IMG/VR virus record: IMGVR_UViG_3300007542_000116
Location: 1 to 30,102 of that record
DNA: 30,102 bases
Origin: a virus
Reading direction: 5' to 3' (one strand)
Below the pieces are notes generated by a model. That model ran no database searches and was not told where the DNA came from. It was given only the letters and a program-made list of their open reading frames with translations. This document shows, piece by piece, positions 1 to 6,352 of the stretch. The position numbers and the translations under genes are program-made. How positions within the stretch are numbered: position 1 is the stretch's first letter; each line of letters begins with the position of its first letter.

Positions 1-67
1 CTGTCTCCCGCGCAACGTACTTCAGGTTAAGAGGTTTCAGCCTGTGCTGTAGTTGTTCCAGTGTCAT
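1..67 (-). CDS. Partial hypothetical protein (N-terminal 22 codons)
   Basis: Only the first 22 codons lie in the window, reading MTLEQLQHRLKPLNLKYVAR and onward off the left edge. The ATG overlaps the dUTPase stop codon in a TAATG junction, the same coupling seen at 888-892 and 8316-8320, which supports a real start. A purine-rich GGGGATC lies just upstream. The stretch LKPLNLKYVARET is compatible with the first helices of a small helix-turn-helix regulator, but too little is visible to assign a family. It is the most distal gene seen in the leftward early operon. Confidence 0.6.
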   Translation of the reverse strand, partial: MTLEQLQHRLKPLNLKYVARET

Positions 68-495
68 TAGTTGATCCCCGTCGAGCCAAAACCTTTCTTA
101 CCCCGTGTGGTGTCGTCCAGCTCCTTCACCTCAGTCGAGACCAGCATTGCCGGCACTACAATTAACTGTGCGATACGCTCACCGCGCTCAACTCTAAACG
201 GCACGATGTCTGTACTGTGAACCGTCATCACAACGCGGATCTCGCCACGGTAATCTGAATCAATTACACCTGCCATGGTGTCCACGCCTCGGCTAACAGC
301 CAGTCCACTGCGTGGTTTGATGAGACCAACGAACCCATCTGGTACGGCAACTGCGATGCCAGTACTGATGCTCGCTACTTGCCCGAAGTGAACTCGGGAG
401 AGGTCTTGGTCTGAGTAGATGTCGAACCCTGCGGCTCCTGCGGTGGTACGTTTTGGTATTACTGCTGTATCTGTTAAACGTTTGAACTTGATCAT
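67..495 (-). CDS. dut: dUTP diphosphatase (trimeric dUTPase)
   Basis: The enzyme hydrolyses dUTP to dUMP and pyrophosphate, keeping uracil out of phage DNA and feeding dTMP synthesis. At 142 residues it has the usual length of the homotrimeric family. All five signature motifs are visible in order: AGFDIYS (about 22-28), PRSGLA (about 61-66), GVIDSDYRGEI (about 76-86, with the catalytic Asp), RIAQLIV (about 107-113) and the C-terminal P-loop-like RGKKGFGSTG (about 131-140). The start has an AAGGTG ribosome binding site about 8 nt upstream, three nucleotides after the stop of the preceding membrane-protein gene. It is part of the leftward early operon. The assignment is secure. Confidence 0.97.
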   Translation of the reverse strand: MIKFKRLTDTAVIPKRTTAGAAGFDIYSDQDLSRVHFGQVASISTGIAVAVPDGFVGLIKPRSGLAVSRGVDTMAGVIDSDYRGEIRVVMTVHSTDIVPFRVERGERIAQLIVVPAMLVSTEVKELDDTTRGKKGFGSTGIN

Positions 496-498
496 CGT

Positions 499-696
499 CT
501 ACACCTTGAGAAGAACTTGAGGAAATATGGTGTCGATGTTCGCCAGCACTGCCAGCAGCACAACCACCAAGCTGTATATTACGACGGCACTGTAGACTGC
601 CCAGTACCAACGCATTTCTTCAACCAGTACGTTGAACGCGACTTGAGCGCAGAACATCATCACCGAAAGCGTGATCATACTTTGGAGTATCGTCAT
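499..696 (-). CDS. Small two-helix membrane protein
   Basis: This 65-residue product has two hydrophobic stretches, roughly residues 7-25 (ITLSVMMFCAQVAFNVLV) and 33-53 (AVYSAVVIYSLVVVLLAVLA), separated by the short charged linker EEMRW. It is predicted to be a hairpin in the inner membrane. The start has a clear GGAGA ribosome binding site 7 nt upstream of the ATG, and the gene sits tightly between dut and the 63-residue gene. I do not recognise the family. Possible roles such as a superinfection-exclusion or lysis-related protein cannot be told apart from sequence. Confidence 0.75.
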   Translation of the reverse strand: MTILQSMITLSVMMFCAQVAFNVLVEEMRWYWAVYSAVVIYSLVVVLLAVLANIDTIFPQVLLKV

Positions 697-698
697 GT

Positions 699-890
699 TT
701 AATTCTCCAAGATCATCGGTTGGACGTCGACGCCCACCATCAAGTGGAAGATCGCTTTGGCCTGCGGTTCTAAGAGCTTGGGTCGCGACCAGTCGTACCG
801 TACAGCAGATGCCACAGCTTGGTGCCTGTGTGGTATTCCAGCGCGGTACGTGAACGTGTAGCCTGTGATGTCATCTACGAGCTTTTTCAT
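699..890 (-). CDS. Hypothetical protein (63 aa)
   Basis: A small soluble protein with no motif I recognise. Its support is positional: the ATG overlaps the stop codon of the upstream gene as TAATG (888-892), and its stop lies 2 nt before the start of the membrane-protein gene, so it fits the tightly packed operon. The sequence includes the segment GYTFTYRAGIPHRHQAVASA and an aromatic/basic centre, with no Cys and no membrane segment. Function unknown. Confidence 0.65.
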   Translation of the reverse strand: MKKLVDDITGYTFTYRAGIPHRHQAVASAVRYDWSRPKLLEPQAKAIFHLMVGVDVQPMILEN

Positions 891-1138
891 TATTCAATCC
901 TCATTGGTATTCCTGCGGCGTTGCACTCACTTGCCGGTTTTCCATGAAAAGCTAGGTTCCCGGCTTGTAAAATATGCCACTCAGATTGCGTTACCGTTAT
1001 GAATTTTGGTCTTGCGTTAGTACAGAAAACCTCTTCGCTTATTCGTTCCCGGATCTTTTCGAATTTAACTCTCTCTTTACCGCCTCTTTGAGTCTGCTGG
1101 GTGCCTTTCTCCGCTGTTATGTTCTTTGTAGTGATCAT
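890..1138 (-). CDS. Hypothetical protein (82 aa)
   Basis: The N-terminal third is basic and polar (about residues 1-30), followed by a predicted amphipathic helix (KFEKIRERISEEVF) and a C-terminal segment ending FHGKPASECNAAGIPMRIE. The 'small protein ending in G-I-P-hydrophobic' layout is common in phage early genes, but I assign no family. The ribosome binding site is weak: AGGG lies about 14 nt upstream, so the start is less certain than for its neighbours. It is coupled to the next gene by a TAATG overlap. Confidence 0.65.
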   Translation of the reverse strand: MITTKNITAEKGTQQTQRGGKERVKFEKIRERISEEVFCTNARPKFITVTQSEWHILQAGNLAFHGKPASECNAAGIPMRIE

Positions 1139-1144
1139 TTTAGT

Positions 1145-1429
1145 TTAATCCCTAGGGAGCCCCCACCGCTGGATCATCCCCCCTACTGCACTAGGGGACG
1201 CCTCCAAAAGTTCTGCGATGGCGATACTTTCCATCCCTTGCTTCAACAGTTTGTTTATTAACCGTGACCGGGGCGTCATAGGACGCGGAGGGGTTGTTTT
1301 AGGACGCCCCCCTAATGCTTTGGCACCCATGTCACGGAACTTTGTGTTGCCCCACACTCGACGCGCTCTGGCGTTACAGCTTTTTGCGTCGATCATCATT
1401 GCTTCGAGTGTGGTCATGTCGCTTGCCAT
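1145..1429 (-). CDS. Putative helix-turn-helix DNA-binding protein
   Basis: A 94-residue protein. Its C-terminal part (about residues 53-92) has the layout of a helix-turn-helix: SRLINKLLKQGMESIAIAEL, then LLEASPSAVGGMIQRWGL, resembling resolvase/ECF-type HTH segments where a 'G-x-S-x-x-x-I-A' helix precedes a recognition helix. The middle is Pro/Arg-rich (GRPKTTPPRPMTPR), which could be a DNA-binding tail. It starts 2 nt after the primase-helicase stop with a GCGGAT-type ribosome binding site inside the end of that gene, so the two are translationally coupled. It is one candidate for the protein that binds the recurrent dyad described in the findings, but nothing here shows this directly. 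Confidence 0.75.
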   Translation of the reverse strand: MASDMTTLEAMMIDAKSCNARARRVWGNTKFRDMGAKALGGRPKTTPPRPMTPRSRLINKLLKQGMESIAIAELLEASPSAVGGMIQRWGLPRD

Positions 1430-1431
1430 TC

Positions 1432-4377
1432 TTATCCGCCCGCTTGGGATTCAGTAGCAACCCCTTCTTCAGTTTTCACAATTGACAGCGCTTTACTGTC
1501 GAAGAACTTCGTGAAGTTAAGTTCGTAGCAACGAGACTGGCCACTCGGGACAGTAGTGCCAGAACCCAAAGTAATGCGGGGGCTAAACGTGCCATCCGCT
1601 TGGAACACTAAGTAACCTGCACGGTCTAGCTCTTCCTTGATGGCAGCAGGTGCCACGCCGTGCTCCTTGCACCAGTCAGCGATTGCTTTGACTGTGACGT
1701 AGACCTTCTTGTCCTCGGTACATACACGGCCCACTGCGGGGTTGCGCATAGTTTCCATCGGATGTTCTTTGACCTTGGAGCGGTTATCACCAAAGTGCTT
1801 AGTGATAATCAAACGACCCGGCAGAGTAGCAATGAACGCAGCAAGCTGTTCACTAATGTCGAGGTTGTTTTCCCGACGGCTCTCACGCATGGTCTGGACC
1901 TGACCTAGCGCCCACTTTTTCATGGCGTCCATGTCAAACTGAACCAAATTCAGTTTGTGTGCGATCTTACCTGCCACCAGCGCAGTCACAATGGTGTCTC
2001 GGTAGAACCGTTCCTTGTTGTCTTCTTCCGACTTCGGGTTGAACTTGCTACGAGCCGAGACAATCTGGCGACGTACCCAGTCTTGGTTCTCGATGATGAA
2101 CCGGATGTACGGGCGGCAAGCCTCACCATAAACGTGGTCCATGTGGTTCTCGACGAACTCCTGCGTGATGTCAGGGAAAACCTTGTTCCGGTAGTCCGCT
2201 GGTAATGACACCTCAAAGAAACGTAGCTGCGTAGCTTCAACTCTATAACCTGCTGGCAGCTTGCTAATGCTTTCCATGATCGAGTCGTTCGATGTGATGA
2301 AGCTGTTCTTAAACCACTGCCCGCCGACGGTACTGAACTTGCCCGTGGTGCCCAGTCGTTCCTTGTCCCGACCGTTAGCCAGCGCATAACCGGTACGAGT
2401 TAGCTCGTCTGGAGATCGTCCTGAGAACTCGTCGAGGACCATTGGGACAGAGCCCATGATCGCAATCCGTTTGATCGCTGCGTTGAGCGTAGATCCTTGC
2501 TCACCAGTCTGACGTTCCATGTGCCGTGGGTTGCCATAGAAGCCGCACGCGATCTTAGCGGCAGTAGACTTACCTGTGCCACCGTGACCCGTGAACGCCA
2601 AAGGCAGACCGTGCCAGTTACTCGACCCCATCAACTCAACAAGGGCTGAGCCCATAGAGTGGCAGAGAGCGAACTGGAATGGTTCCGCGCCGGGGCGGTT
2701 GTACAGCTTGTCTATGTTCGAGGTCCACTCTTCAAGCGTACCACTGCGCCCAAAGTCGAGGGCTATATCTTGTGGCATACTTGGGTCGCAGAGAACATCG
2801 TGCTCACCGTCGAGGCTCAGCTCCTTGGTGCCTATTACAAAGCCTGTACGCTCCTTGTTCCACCCGAACTGGGCAACCGTCTTAGTCTCGACCCGCCATT
2901 TCTGTAGCGTGTCGATTAACTCTACTGCAAAATCAACCATGTTATTTCTCGCGTTTTTGGAGCGTGTGAGAAACACCTCGTACGATGCAAGCGTCTTCGC
3001 CATCATGTCTGGGGATGCTAACTCTGTCGTAGGCATAAAGAATTCGCGCCAACGACCGTTTTGCTCTAGTGCTTTCCAATGTATGTTCCATACTCCTTCG
3101 CTGTCTTGGATGCGATTAATGGGGTATACGAACGAGCGGCAGAACGGTGTCCAGTGGACGACGCCCTCTTCGTCTGTGTAGGCTTTCGATAACGTCTGAC
3201 CGTTCCAACGGTAACCTGCCGCGGGCCAGTGTGGGATGTGCTGCCCTTCGATAACCTGTCCCACTGCTGCGGCTGCTTTCGTGGCGACGGCGTTAGCGTC
3301 TATGCTGGCTTCAGCGACAGACTCTGCTTTTTCAGTAAAGCCTAGTGTGACTGGAAACCTGCAAGTCGCCGCAAAAGGACAGTCTGCCATGCACCCGGCG
3401 TGGCGATCCATTTCTACGCACGATGTTGGACCAACAGTCCACTCGTCGATCTTCTCTTGCGTCTCCGCCATGGAGTAGCCTTCGTACCCTTGGCTCCACT
3501 CATGGATCTTATCTGCGCCGTCCTTACAAAACTTGATGACCCCGATGGCACGGTGCCAATGAGGTTCCGGTATGTTGCCACCACTGTCTTTAAACTGACG
3601 AACAGCAGCACAGTTCTTGGCTACTACTTCCGCGTCGCTGTCAGGGTAGTCGACCGGCGTATCAGCAAACGGGCTAACATTCGCAGCCTTTCGAGTGGTC
3701 GGCGCAGGTTGCACGCTGTTGTTGGTTATGAAATCCGATAACGCTGATCGCACTTTGTCTACTGTATAGACCTTACCTTCCCTGAGTAGCTCTACGGGGC
3801 GCGCTGGTTCGTACTTGCGGTTGTGAACGCCTATGGGCCGTAGAATACGCGACGTGTCACTATCCACGGCGCGGTCTGCTTTAATCTGTAAGTGCGTTGT
3901 GACGTCACGCTTCATAGCGGACAGTTCTTCCCACACCTCGGTCGTTATGTCTTCGTCGAGGTGGATGTAGCTGTGGTACCCGCCGCCGGAGTTAACGATC
4001 GTTGGGGATAACCGTAATGATTTAGCTAAGAGAACCACGCCTTCAAGCGCTTCCTCCTTTGTGTCGTACGCGTCCTTCTTGGATACGTCGACATCGAAGT
4101 CGTCGAAAAGTGACCGACATGCCACCACGTTTTCCTGCGTGCGGATGCGGCGCTTGCCGGTCTTCTCGTCATCGTACCAATCGCCGAATGAGTTAACTCC
4201 GAAGTAGACTGTTTCTCCTCTACCATCGAAGAATAATGCTGCTTGAGCTGCCTCTTCGGCGTTGGGGTAGTTCTTCCATTTGAACCAAGAACCGCCGTCG
4301 TCTTTCGCCTGCACGAGGCCAAGGACAGTCTGCCCCTGTGACGGAAGCACTAGCTTTAGGAACTCTAATGTACCCAT
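1432..4377 (-). CDS. Primase-polymerase / superfamily 3-like helicase fusion (DUF927-type)
   Basis: This 981-residue protein probably lays primers and unwinds DNA at the phage fork. The N-terminal part shows archaeo-eukaryotic primase (AEP) motifs: DFDVD at 93-97 (metal ligands), SGGGYHSYIHL at 130-140 (the G-x-H motif) and DSDTSRILRPIGVHNRK at about 172-188. A Cys cluster (C320, C329, C333, C339) follows and may bind zinc. The C-terminal ATPase resembles the DUF927 family: Walker A GHGGTGKST at 597-605, Walker B MVLDEF at 646-651, and a sensor/motif C segment NSFITSND at 691-698. A positively charged C-terminal region follows. A hairpin and a dyad lie just upstream, between it and ssb. The start has AGG about 9 nt upstream. 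The AEP-helicase assignment is strong; the exact subfamily is inferred. Confidence 0.93.
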   Translation of the reverse strand: MGTLEFLKLVLPSQGQTVLGLVQAKDDGGSWFKWKNYPNAEEAAQAALFFDGRGETVYFGVNSFGDWYDDEKTGKRRIRTQENVVACRSLFDDFDVDVSKKDAYDTKEEALEGVVLLAKSLRLSPTIVNSGGGYHSYIHLDEDITTEVWEELSAMKRDVTTHLQIKADRAVDSDTSRILRPIGVHNRKYEPARPVELLREGKVYTVDKVRSALSDFITNNSVQPAPTTRKAANVSPFADTPVDYPDSDAEVVAKNCAAVRQFKDSGGNIPEPHWHRAIGVIKFCKDGADKIHEWSQGYEGYSMAETQEKIDEWTVGPTSCVEMDRHAGCMADCPFAATCRFPVTLGFTEKAESVAEASIDANAVATKAAAAVGQVIEGQHIPHWPAAGYRWNGQTLSKAYTDEEGVVHWTPFCRSFVYPINRIQDSEGVWNIHWKALEQNGRWREFFMPTTELASPDMMAKTLASYEVFLTRSKNARNNMVDFAVELIDTLQKWRVETKTVAQFGWNKERTGFVIGTKELSLDGEHDVLCDPSMPQDIALDFGRSGTLEEWTSNIDKLYNRPGAEPFQFALCHSMGSALVELMGSSNWHGLPLAFTGHGGTGKSTAAKIACGFYGNPRHMERQTGEQGSTLNAAIKRIAIMGSVPMVLDEFSGRSPDELTRTGYALANGRDKERLGTTGKFSTVGGQWFKNSFITSNDSIMESISKLPAGYRVEATQLRFFEVSLPADYRNKVFPDITQEFVENHMDHVYGEACRPYIRFIIENQDWVRRQIVSARSKFNPKSEEDNKERFYRDTIVTALVAGKIAHKLNLVQFDMDAMKKWALGQVQTMRESRRENNLDISEQLAAFIATLPGRLIITKHFGDNRSKVKEHPMETMRNPAVGRVCTEDKKVYVTVKAIADWCKEHGVAPAAIKEELDRAGYLVFQADGTFSPRITLGSGTTVPSGQSRCYELNFTKFFDSKALSIVKTEEGVATESQAGG

Positions 4378-4388
4378 GCCGTTACCTA

Positions 4389-4410
4389 TTCTGTTGACGT
4401 GTGAACAAAT
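4389..4410. promoter_or_regulatory. Dyad operator-like element upstream of primase-helicase
   Basis: The half-sites TTCTGTTGAC and GTGAACAAAT flank a 2-nt spacer; the right half reads ATTTGTTCAC on the other strand. The element lies 12 bp upstream of the primase-helicase ATG and directly abuts the ssb/primase terminator-like hairpin. A TACTAT hexamer overlaps its edge on the minus strand, but no matching -35 is seen because that position falls inside the hairpin. It is one of seven intergenic copies of the same dyad. Confidence 0.6.
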
Positions 4411-4436
4411 AGTAACGGGGGCGAACCCCCGTTACT
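4411..4436 (-). terminator. Perfect 11-bp stem-loop between ssb and primase-helicase
   Basis: AGTAACGGGGG pairs perfectly with CCCCCGTTACT across a 4-nt loop. On the transcribed (minus) strand the loop reads UUCG, a hyper-stable tetraloop. It lies 14 nt after the ssb stop codon and is followed on the minus strand by the U-containing stretch ATTTGTT, short of a classic T-run. It probably terminates or attenuates ssb transcription, giving more ssb than primase transcript. It could also protect the ssb mRNA 3' end. Confidence 0.7.
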
Positions 4437-4450
4437 CGCGAGCAGCGGTG

Positions 4451-5176
4451 CTAGTCGTCGAAGTCTAGATTGTCTAGCGCTGCGTCGATGCTGTCGTAGT
4501 CGTCAACTTTAGCAGGTTTAGCTTTCTTAGGCGCGGCTTCTACCACTTCGGCAACTGGCGCTGGGGTGGGCTTAGGGGCTGGAGCTGGTACTTCATCGAA
4601 GTCGTCACCGAAGCTTTCTACGTTTGCCGTGCTGTCAAAGCCTTCAACTTCGCCAAACGGGCTTGCCAGCTCTCGCTCTTTAAACTTCACAACTTGAACT
4701 GCACGAAGTCGTAGAGACACGCCGTTACCGTTGTTAGAAGAGTACGGCACCAACGCCAGATGGCTGTTGATCGTGCTGCCGGTTGTTAGTTCGAAATCCT
4801 CCGGCAAGAGCTGGTTGCGAGCGTCAAACTGACGTGGCTTCTTTGTTAGCTCATTGTTGTACGAACCTTTCAAGCTCGACTTTACTACGAACCCGCCGTC
4901 GACCTGCTCGAAAACCTCCTTCGCAGATGGCATTTCAGGCCAGTTGGCAGCTTTACGCTGGTTGTACGCATCTGACATGTCTTTATAAAGATTGGCAGCC
5001 TGCTCTTTTTGGAGCTTAAAGTTCAGCTCATACTTTGCACCCTCATCCAACGGGTCACACGGGACGCTCTGCCCTTTGCCGTTGTTGGCCTTGGTGTCGT
5101 ACTTGTACGTCGTGTTGATACGCGGGTACAGGGCTTCGACGTTAGTCAGGATGTGCATTGCGTTAGTTGTAGCCAT
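4451..5176 (-). CDS. ssb: Single-stranded DNA-binding protein (T7 gp2.5-like)
   Basis: This 241-residue protein should coat single-stranded DNA at the replication fork and recruit replication partners. The central segment, with QFDARNQLLPEDFELTTGSTINSHLALVPY and then GVSLRLRAVQVVKF, matches the OB-fold core of T7-like phage SSBs. An Ala/Pro/Lys-rich linker (about 187-225) leads to a strongly acidic tail ending DNLDFDD, the usual partner-binding tail. An in-frame ATG 17 codons upstream (5227) would overlap the previous gene. I chose 5176 because GAGAGG lies 8 nt before it. It is followed by a strong stem-loop, fitting its need for high expression. Confidence 0.9.
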   Translation of the reverse strand: MATTNAMHILTNVEALYPRINTTYKYDTKANNGKGQSVPCDPLDEGAKYELNFKLQKEQAANLYKDMSDAYNQRKAANWPEMPSAKEVFEQVDGGFVVKSSLKGSYNNELTKKPRQFDARNQLLPEDFELTTGSTINSHLALVPYSSNNGNGVSLRLRAVQVVKFKERELASPFGEVEGFDSTANVESFGDDFDEVPAPAPKPTPAPVAEVVEAAPKKAKPAKVDDYDSIDAALDNLDFDD

Positions 5177-5198
5177 GGTAAATTCCTCTCGGGTTTGG

Positions 5199-5708
5199 TT
5201 AATATGTGTAGCCATCAGTGGAACCAAACGGGCTATCCGCTTGCTCCGGCATATGTATAGAAGTGAGTTCGTCTTCGTCTAAAAATCGTGTGACTTTAAA
5301 CGTCAACGTTGCTCGCTGATCTACACGGGTAACGTCGATTTTTGTTACGACGTGTGTTAGTTGTTCGCCTCGTGCTATGACTTGGTCTTCGTAAGCACGA
5401 AACGGTCGGACACTCGCAGCAGGAACGCGAAACGTTTCCGCGTAGTCCGAGTTTGGTTTGCGAAGCGTAAGCTTTATGCTTTCTGCGCAAGCCTTTCCCA
5501 GTTTGCCATTAGGCGTAATTCGGGAACCCCATGTGTTGTTCGTACATACAGAACACTTCTTCGCTTGGGGTTCGGTTGCATTAACAGACGGAACTACACC
5601 GTCATCAGACGAACACAGCTGCTCACCCTCAAGTGACCGGTAGTGTCTAGCTTTGTAAATCCGTGGTAGTACCACGACTTCTACTGGCAGATCATCCATC
5701 GTTAACAT
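5199..5708 (-). CDS. Conserved phage protein with CxxC and GKxGKxC motif
   Basis: A 169-residue protein encoded directly upstream of ssb. It contains CSVCTNNTWGSRITPNGKLGKAC (about residues 52-74), a three-cysteine pattern followed by VPAASVRPFRAYEDQV. This arrangement (CxxC, aromatic-Gly, GKxGKxC, then a P-x-S-x-x-x-F/W-x-x-Y segment) recurs in a family of uncharacterised phage proteins found near replication genes, as far as I recall. A metal site is plausible. The C-terminal part looks beta-rich. It starts adjacent to the stop of the preceding gene (5709), suggesting translational coupling. Function unknown; a role alongside SSB is inference from position only. Confidence 0.8.
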   Translation of the reverse strand: MLTMDDLPVEVVVLPRIYKARHYRSLEGEQLCSSDDGVVPSVNATEPQAKKCSVCTNNTWGSRITPNGKLGKACAESIKLTLRKPNSDYAETFRVPAASVRPFRAYEDQVIARGEQLTHVVTKIDVTRVDQRATLTFKVTRFLDEDELTSIHMPEQADSPFGSTDGYTY

Positions 5709-6110
5709 CTACTTACGCCTAAAATTGACAACTTGAGTTTCTGACCAATTGATACCCGGTGGCAAATCGCCCTCGGCTTCCTTGAATTGCTGGATAGCAG
5801 TTTTGTTTACCCGCCGTTCCAACATCTCCCAAGCATCGTTGTCCTTTACGTGCCCAAGTAACGCGTCCCAATCTGCCACAGTGGCGGAAGAACGTGTTGA
5901 CCTGTAAGCAGTTCCAATGTCGCGTGAAGACACGTTGTCTATTCCCCGGTCTTGGAACCGTCGCAGAAACTCGACCTCGATCTTGTTCTGCTTTGCCTTG
6001 TCCCCTGAGTCGTCGTCGTCATACGCAGCTTTGCGTTGTGCCCGTCGATCTCGCAGGGCGATGAACAGTTTTAGGCAGGAACCGTCATCCAACTCCGATA
6101 TTTTCGTCAT
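5709..6110 (-). CDS. Hypothetical phage early protein (133 aa)
   Basis: The start at 6110 is chosen because AAGGAG lies 8 nt upstream; an upstream in-frame ATG (6158) has no such site and would overlap the AlpA-like gene more deeply. The product is highly charged at its N-terminus (RDRRAQRKAAYDDDDSGDKAKQNK). Its C-terminal half (TAYRSTRSSATVADWDALLG, then NDAWEMLERRVNKTAI, then GDLPPGINW) has the look of a widespread but uncharacterised phage family. No catalytic motif is visible. It overlaps the AlpA-like gene by 26 bp and lies in the operon led by the promoter at 6324-6352. Confidence 0.82.
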   Translation of the reverse strand: MTKISELDDGSCLKLFIALRDRRAQRKAAYDDDDSGDKAKQNKIEVEFLRRFQDRGIDNVSSRDIGTAYRSTRSSATVADWDALLGHVKDNDAWEMLERRVNKTAIQQFKEAEGDLPPGINWSETQVVNFRRK

Positions 6111-6288
6111 TTGTTTTCTCCTTTTTACCGTGTAGCCAGCTGTTAATATCTGCTTCATCCCAACGCAGGACTTTCTGCGAGACCTTGATGGGTTGGGGGA
6201 AGCTTATTTCTCGCCGCCGCAGTGCTGGTAATGCTGCTTTGGTGATGCCCAATTTTTCAGAAACCTCTTCTGGTCGTAGCAAGTTCAT
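6085..6288 (-). CDS. AlpA/MerR-type small DNA-binding regulator (excisionase-like)
   Basis: A 67-residue protein with the winged-helix layout of AlpA/excisionase proteins: LLRPEEVSEKLGITKAALPALRRR (about 3-26, helix-turn-helix), FPQPIKVSQKVLRWDEADINSWL (about 30-52, wing and final helix). Such proteins act as transcriptional regulators or directionality factors. It is the first gene after the well-formed promoter at 6324-6352, which itself carries the recurrent dyad next to its -10 box, so autoregulation is plausible. With no integrase visible, a regulatory rather than excision role is more likely. It overlaps the next gene by 26 bp. Confidence 0.85.
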   Translation of the reverse strand: MNLLRPEEVSEKLGITKAALPALRRREISFPQPIKVSQKVLRWDEADINSWLHGKKEKTNDENIGVG

Positions 6289-6305
6289 ACGCTTTATGCC
6301 TCTAT

Positions 6306-6352
6306 GTGTGTTTACTTGTTAACAGATTAGTGCATATAGGTTCGCCTGTCAA
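6306..6352 (-). promoter_or_regulatory. Sigma70-type promoter with dyad, driving AlpA-like gene and ssb
   Basis: On the minus strand, TTGACA (6347-6352) is followed by a 17-nt spacer and TAATCT (6324-6329). The dyad 6306-6327 (halves GTGTGTTTAC and GTTAACAGAT, 2-nt spacer) overlaps the -10 and the expected start site, an ideal position for repression. The -35 box extends into the stop codon of the helicase gene. It would drive the AlpA-like gene, two small genes and ssb. Confidence 0.8.

Noticed and set aside
465-487. ATCTGTTAAA-type match to the dyad inside dut
   Set aside because: Both halves are degenerate and it is within conserved coding sequence; likely chance.
2591-3181. 196-residue plus-strand ORF inside the primase-helicase gene
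   Set aside because: It is antisense to a gene with clear AEP and Walker motifs, has no ribosome binding site, and its composition (Ser/Arg-rich) is typical of shadow frames.
5177-5227. 17-codon upstream extension of ssb
   Set aside because: It would overlap the preceding gene and lacks a ribosome binding site, whereas the ATG at 5176 has GAGAGG at the right distance.
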